Origin: Chloroflexota bacterium
Lineage (GTDB): Bacteria > Chloroflexota > Dehalococcoidia > Lucifugimonadales > UBA3495
Assembly: GCA_027624135.1 (NCBI GenBank)
Contig: JAQBXL010000008.1
Coordinates: 1-52,443 of the forward strand
DNA: 52,443 nucleotides
Reading direction: 5' to 3'
Below, piece by piece: positions 49,228-52,443 of this stretch; position 1 is the stretch's first letter, and the number at the start of each line of letters is the position of its first letter. Under the pieces are notes generated by a model. That model searched no databases and was not told the DNA's origin. It saw nothing but the letters and a program-made list of their open reading frames with translations. Position numbers and translations under genes: made by a program.

Positions 49228-50007
49228 TCACAGTGCCCCTGCCCTGATTATGGCAACCTTGACGCTGCGAATAAACTCGTCAACCGTCGCGATCAATGCG
49301 TCGGTTTTTGTTGCCAGCCTAGTGCGCAGAGTCAAATGCGGTACGCCGTTAGGGCTAACTCCAGACACCTCGAAGGTCATAGCAAAGCCTTTTTGGCTTT
49401 CGATGGCTTGTCCCACGAATTCCACCATTCGACTTTGGAGTCGGTCATAGTCTCTATTCAACCGCTCCGAGTCCTCCCTCGGAAGGCGGTCGAGCACCTC
49501 TTTCAACAATTCTTCTTCTTCGTCTCTTAGCCAGCAGCGCGTAACCTCACCCTCAACCTGTTGCCACGATAAATCACGGCTACCCACCCGTTCGATACGG
49601 AACCCGGTTCTTTGGTCGAACGCATCGAATCCATTCATCTCCCATGGATCAGGGACCCACATCGAATCGAACAGTCCACTAACGTCCGGTATGGGACGGG
49701 AGCGGGCACCGCGTCCCGATGGGCGCGGGCTGGGTTCAGCAGGTGGGATCGGCTTTGGGTGAAGCTTGCGGTACTCCAGGTAATAAGGGTAAAGAAACTT
49801 GGATTGTCGAGGCCAATCGCTTCCGAACTCCCCGCCTTTATACCCTCGGTCGAACCGGCCCAACCAAACTCTGAGTCTTTCCCAGGTGCGATCACTCAGG
49901 GCGTCTGTATCAACAAGGACCCCGCCGGTCTCTAGCTGCTCCCAAAACCGCATTGCTATTTCTGGGGTGACCTTCGTCTCTGCCACAGCAACCTCCGAGA
50001 AAGCCAT
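49228..50007 (-). CDS. Hypothetical protein (259 aa), no recognised family
   Basis: Intact ORF, charged and soluble-looking: MAFSEVAVAETKVTPEIAMRFWEQLETGGVLVDTDALSDRTWERLRVWLGRFDRGYKGGEFG... No longer competing ORF. Confidence 0.6.
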   Translation of the reverse strand: MAFSEVAVAETKVTPEIAMRFWEQLETGGVLVDTDALSDRTWERLRVWLGRFDRGYKGGEFGSDWPRQSKFLYPYYLEYRKLHPKPIPPAEPSPRPSGRGARSRPIPDVSGLFDSMWVPDPWEMNGFDAFDQRTGFRIERVGSRDLSWQQVEGEVTRCWLRDEEEELLKEVLDRLPREDSERLNRDYDRLQSRMVEFVGQAIESQKGFAMTFEVSGVSPNGVPHLTLRTRLATKTDALIATVDEFIRSVKVAIIRAGAL

Positions 50008-50017
50008 TATTCAGTAG

Positions 50018-50266
50018 ATGGCAATTTGGTGCAAATGCGTTGCCTACTGGCTTTTTCCCACTGGCTTTGACACGGCAGTCCCGCCAGCTATTGTGGAAGA
50101 GGTGGGTAAGAAGAAGAAGCAGCCACCGCCGATGCCGACGGTCGTCCTGATCCCCCATTCTAAAGCGGACGGGGACCGGCGGTTGAAGAAGGCCTTTGAC
50201 TTGATTCTCCACGCGACCAAGAGCCCAGCAGATCCGCAAGAGCCGAACGAATCTCAAGAGGAGTAG
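50018..50266 (+). CDS. Hypothetical small protein upstream of ATPase (true start may be internal)
   Basis: 82-aa ORF in the same frame as the downstream ATPase, ending TAG 3 nt before its ATG. Internal start MPTVVLIPHSKADGDRRLKKAFDLILHATKS... plausible. Confidence 0.4.
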   Translation: MAIWCKCVAYWLFPTGFDTAVPPAIVEEVGKKKKQPPPMPTVVLIPHSKADGDRRLKKAFDLILHATKSPADPQEPNESQEE

Positions 50267-50269
50267 GGG

Positions 50270-51190
50270 ATGATGGAAAAAGGCAGAAATTCCCGCATAC
50301 GCCGTGCGACCATAAACCCTTCAGACGACGGATTAGCCGTCGAGGACCGGGTGCTCCGAAAAAAGCAGGAGGAGACACCGGAGGACGAGGAGGCGATGGA
50401 GTTGTTATCGCATCCCGATCTCCTGAATCGCTTCCTCGCTTTTGGGTACGAGGCTGGGCACGTTGGCGAGGAGGAGAACCGCCAGGCACTTTATGTGATC
50501 CTGACGGGACGAAAGGTGCTGAATTACCGCATGCACGCCGGTGTTATCGGAGAATCCGGTGCAGGGAAGTCCGAGTTGTGCCGATTCGTGCTCTCAACCA
50601 TGCCGCAGCAGGAGGTCCTTTACCTTGGAGGAGGCGTCAGCAAGAAGGCCCTCCAATTCCAAAAAGATCTCACTGGCCGGCTCATATTCATCGATGAGGC
50701 CAACAAGCTGGACGACGACACTTGGGCTTTGCTCCGGGAGGCGATGACCAAACCAGAAGTCCAGCGAATGGTGACGGAGCGGACCGAGTCCGGGATTTAC
50801 GGGGCACGAACCTACGTCGCTCAATGCGACCGGCTGGTACTAGTCCAGGCTGCTTCTCGTCCCATCGTGGATCCAGCCAACGAGACCCGGTTTTTCCTCC
50901 TGCACCCGGACACCTCTCCCGAGCAGACTGAGGCTATCTTAGACGTCCAGGCTATGAGGGCGGAGGGCCGTCCGCCCTCCTCCCTCAAAGCCGATCTGGG
51001 GGTTTGGAGGCGTGCGCAGGAGCTTCTAAGGCCGTGCCACGTGGAGATACCTTATGCGACTGGTCTCAGGCAGTTGTTTACTTCAAACGCAATCCGAGCC
51101 AGGAGGGACTTCGACCGTGTTCTTGCCCTGGTTGCCGCAACGGCCTGTCTCCACCAGTACCAGAGGCCCACCGAGAGTGAGGATGATTAA
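50270..51190 (+). CDS. P-loop ATPase, N-terminal portion of an interrupted ORF
   Basis: 306 aa; Walker A GESGAGKSELC, Walker B-like RLIFIDEANKLDDDTW, SD gaggag before ATG; ends TAA 51188-51190. Confidence 0.8.
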   Translation: MMEKGRNSRIRRATINPSDDGLAVEDRVLRKKQEETPEDEEAMELLSHPDLLNRFLAFGYEAGHVGEEENRQALYVILTGRKVLNYRMHAGVIGESGAGKSELCRFVLSTMPQQEVLYLGGGVSKKALQFQKDLTGRLIFIDEANKLDDDTWALLREAMTKPEVQRMVTERTESGIYGARTYVAQCDRLVLVQAASRPIVDPANETRFFLLHPDTSPEQTEAILDVQAMRAEGRPPSSLKADLGVWRRAQELLRPCHVEIPYATGLRQLFTSNAIRARRDFDRVLALVAATACLHQYQRPTESEDD

Positions 51191-51571
51191 CTCGTCATCA
51201 AAGCGGAAATCCGGGACTACGAACTTGCGTACCGCTTTGCCGGGCCGATCTTCTACAGATCAACGGCAAGTCTTACCCCGACGCAGAAGAAGGTCTTGGA
51301 AAGGATGATTGGGAAGAGGCCGAAGTTGGGAGCCAGATTCAAGACGCATGAGGTCAAGGAGTGGATGGGCAAGACGTACACGACCGTGAAGGAGCACCTG
51401 GACAACCTGAGGGACCTGGGAATCCTTGAAGAAGGGCAAAACAAAGACGGGAAGTTTTACAAGCGAGTCTCCGATCAACCTCGGGGCGCCGACCTTCCTT
51501 CTCCTGCGGAGTTACGGAAAAGCATGGAACCTGAGATAAATGACTCCGAGGGCGGCACGGAGGTGGTGTAG
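51191..51571 (+). pseudogene. In-frame C-terminal continuation of the ATPase after TAA (winged-helix-like)
   Basis: Same frame as 50270..51190 (both frame 2): LVIKAEIRDYELAYRFAGPIFYRSTASLTPTQKKVLERMIGKRPKLGARFKTHEVKEWMGKTYTTVKEHLDNLRDLGILEEGQ...; no other stop before 51571. The track shows only the TTG-initiated part (51296). Confidence 0.7.
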
Positions 51572-51573
51572 CC

Positions 51574-51939
51574 ATGGACGCTGAGCAACTCGTGGACAGG
51601 CTCCGTCGCCAAGGGGTGGCAATCAGCATACGCGACGGTGAATTGAGGCTGGTGCCGGGATCCCTTGTACCAGGCCACTTGGTGAAGCAGGTGCGGGAGA
51701 ACAAGTCAGACATCTACCGCTACCTTCAGGTCAATCCGCCATCCACCATGGGTACTGACGCTACAACCGAAGGCTGCTGGCCACTGGAGCTCTGGCGGCG
51801 TCTGAGTCGTCCAGAGTGGCGCCAGTATCTGAGGCAGAGCATAGAAAACCAAGACAAAGAGCGGGAGGAGCACGCCCGCTGGATGTTGCGGGAGATATTA
51901 CCCCGCATTTCCCATATGGCTCAAAAGCTCTCTCAGTAA
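51574..51939 (+). CDS. Small protein with TubC_N-like docking domain
   Basis: 121 aa; MDAEQLVDRLRRQGVAISIRDGELRLVPGSLVPGHLVKQVRENKSDIYRYLQ resembles the TubC N-terminal docking fold. Starts 2 nt after the upstream stop. Confidence 0.6.
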   Translation: MDAEQLVDRLRRQGVAISIRDGELRLVPGSLVPGHLVKQVRENKSDIYRYLQVNPPSTMGTDATTEGCWPLELWRRLSRPEWRQYLRQSIENQDKEREEHARWMLREILPRISHMAQKLSQ

Positions 51940-52004
51940 TTCGTCTATGTTCTTTCAACCGTTGTCTAATTATAGGCCAGGTTGCGTTTGGACAGCTAGA
52001 ATAA

Positions 52005-52052
52005 CTCCATGATTTGGCCTCATTGCAGTAAGATACCGTAATAATCATGGAG
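52005..52052 (+). promoter_or_regulatory. 10-bp inverted repeat overlapping the transposase Shine-Dalgarno
   Basis: CTCCATGATT (52005-52014) / AATCATGGAG (52043-52052), 28-nt loop; GGAGG SD at 52049-52053, ATG at 52060. Confidence 0.7.
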
Positions 52053-52059
52053 GCACCCA

Positions 52060-52443
52060 ATGGGTGACGGCGAAAATGCCTCTCTCCGGCTTCAATTCAA
52101 CCCAAAAGTCCGCCTGGAATTCCACGGTTCCACCATCACCTCAGATGCTGGTCTTCTTGCATTTCGAGAGTTTGATGATGCCTTGGGCCTTACCGAAATC
52201 GCTGAGGACTACCTCCAGGAAAGCCGTACCGGACGCAATATCCTACACCACCTGGTCCCGCTGCTAAGACAGTCGATCTACAGCCGCCTGGCTGGCTACG
52301 ATGATACCAATGACGCAGTGCGCCTTTCCCAAGACCCAGCCATGCGAGTGATCGTGGGTTGGCTGGGCTCGGAGCGCAAGGCTGCCAGCACCAGCGAGAT
52401 GGGCCGGTTTGAGACCGAGTTGCTGACCCAAGAGAACAACCGG
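52060..52443 (+). CDS. IS1380-family transposase, N-terminal part (truncated by window edge)
   Basis: MGDGENASLRLQFNPKVRLEFHGSTITSDAGLLAFREFDDALGLTEIAEDYLQESRTGRNILHHLVPLLRQSIYSRLAGYDDTNDAVRLSQDPAMRVIVGWLGSERKAASTSEMGRFETELLTQENNR; open to the end, so absent from the ORF track. Confidence 0.9.
   Translation, partial: MGDGENASLRLQFNPKVRLEFHGSTITSDAGLLAFREFDDALGLTEIAEDYLQESRTGRNILHHLVPLLRQSIYSRLAGYDDTNDAVRLSQDPAMRVIVGWLGSERKAASTSEMGRFETELLTQENNR

Noticed and set aside
49089-49247. Short GTG-initiated ORF (VKTTKSVTTAHPDKGYANYPLRFTLTRTLVKRPKSRVSS...)
   Set aside because: About 52 codons, poorly placed SD, no family recognised.
51054-51308. 84-aa plus-strand ORF in another frame
   Set aside because: Overlaps the ATPase C-terminus and its in-frame continuation; R/S/P-rich off-frame translation.

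Overview
The 52.4-kb window looks chromosomal and is probably from a Chloroflexota/SAR202-like bacterium (taxonomy inferred from gene content only). It is mostly a compact core genome. Main blocks in order: a window-edge TIG/IPT-like secreted protein missing from the ORF track (minus, 1-1559); rho; a transaldolase-family protein; pyrG; a MaoC-like dehydratase with two CaiB/BaiF CoA-transferases; DinB; a UPF0104-type membrane protein; a family-5 solute-binding lipoprotein; a sufBCDS-sufU-sufU' operon behind an IscR/Rrf2-like palindrome; tatD and a LysR regulator; a DUF1802-like protein, a transglutaminase-like protein and an aldo/keto reductase; ppdK; an acyl-CoA dehydrogenase, enoyl-CoA hydratase, HIT and MogA/MoaB; an NHL/DUF1501/DUF1800 operon; a hopanoid cluster (polyprenyl synthetase, hpnH, hpnG, hpnA, shc, yjbQ, hpnD-like, epimerase, nucleoside hydrolase); DUF2330; and a DEAD-box helicase. 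The last ~3.3 kb (about 49.2-52.4 kb) is accessory-like. It holds an uncharacterised 259-aa protein, a P-loop ATPase whose frame continues past one TAA into a winged-helix-like C-terminus, a TubC_N-like small protein, and a window-edge IS1380-type transposase whose ribosome-binding site lies in a 10-bp inverted repeat. The most checkable novel points are the in-frame TAA in the ATPase and its co-directional cassette, the RBS-sequestering hairpin of the transposase, the operator-like palindrome at the suf promoter, and the unusual DIDDAS catalytic motif and leader hairpins of the hopanoid cluster. No CRISPR, rRNA or tRNA gene was recognised by eye. All family assignments come from recognising motifs in translations; no database search was run.
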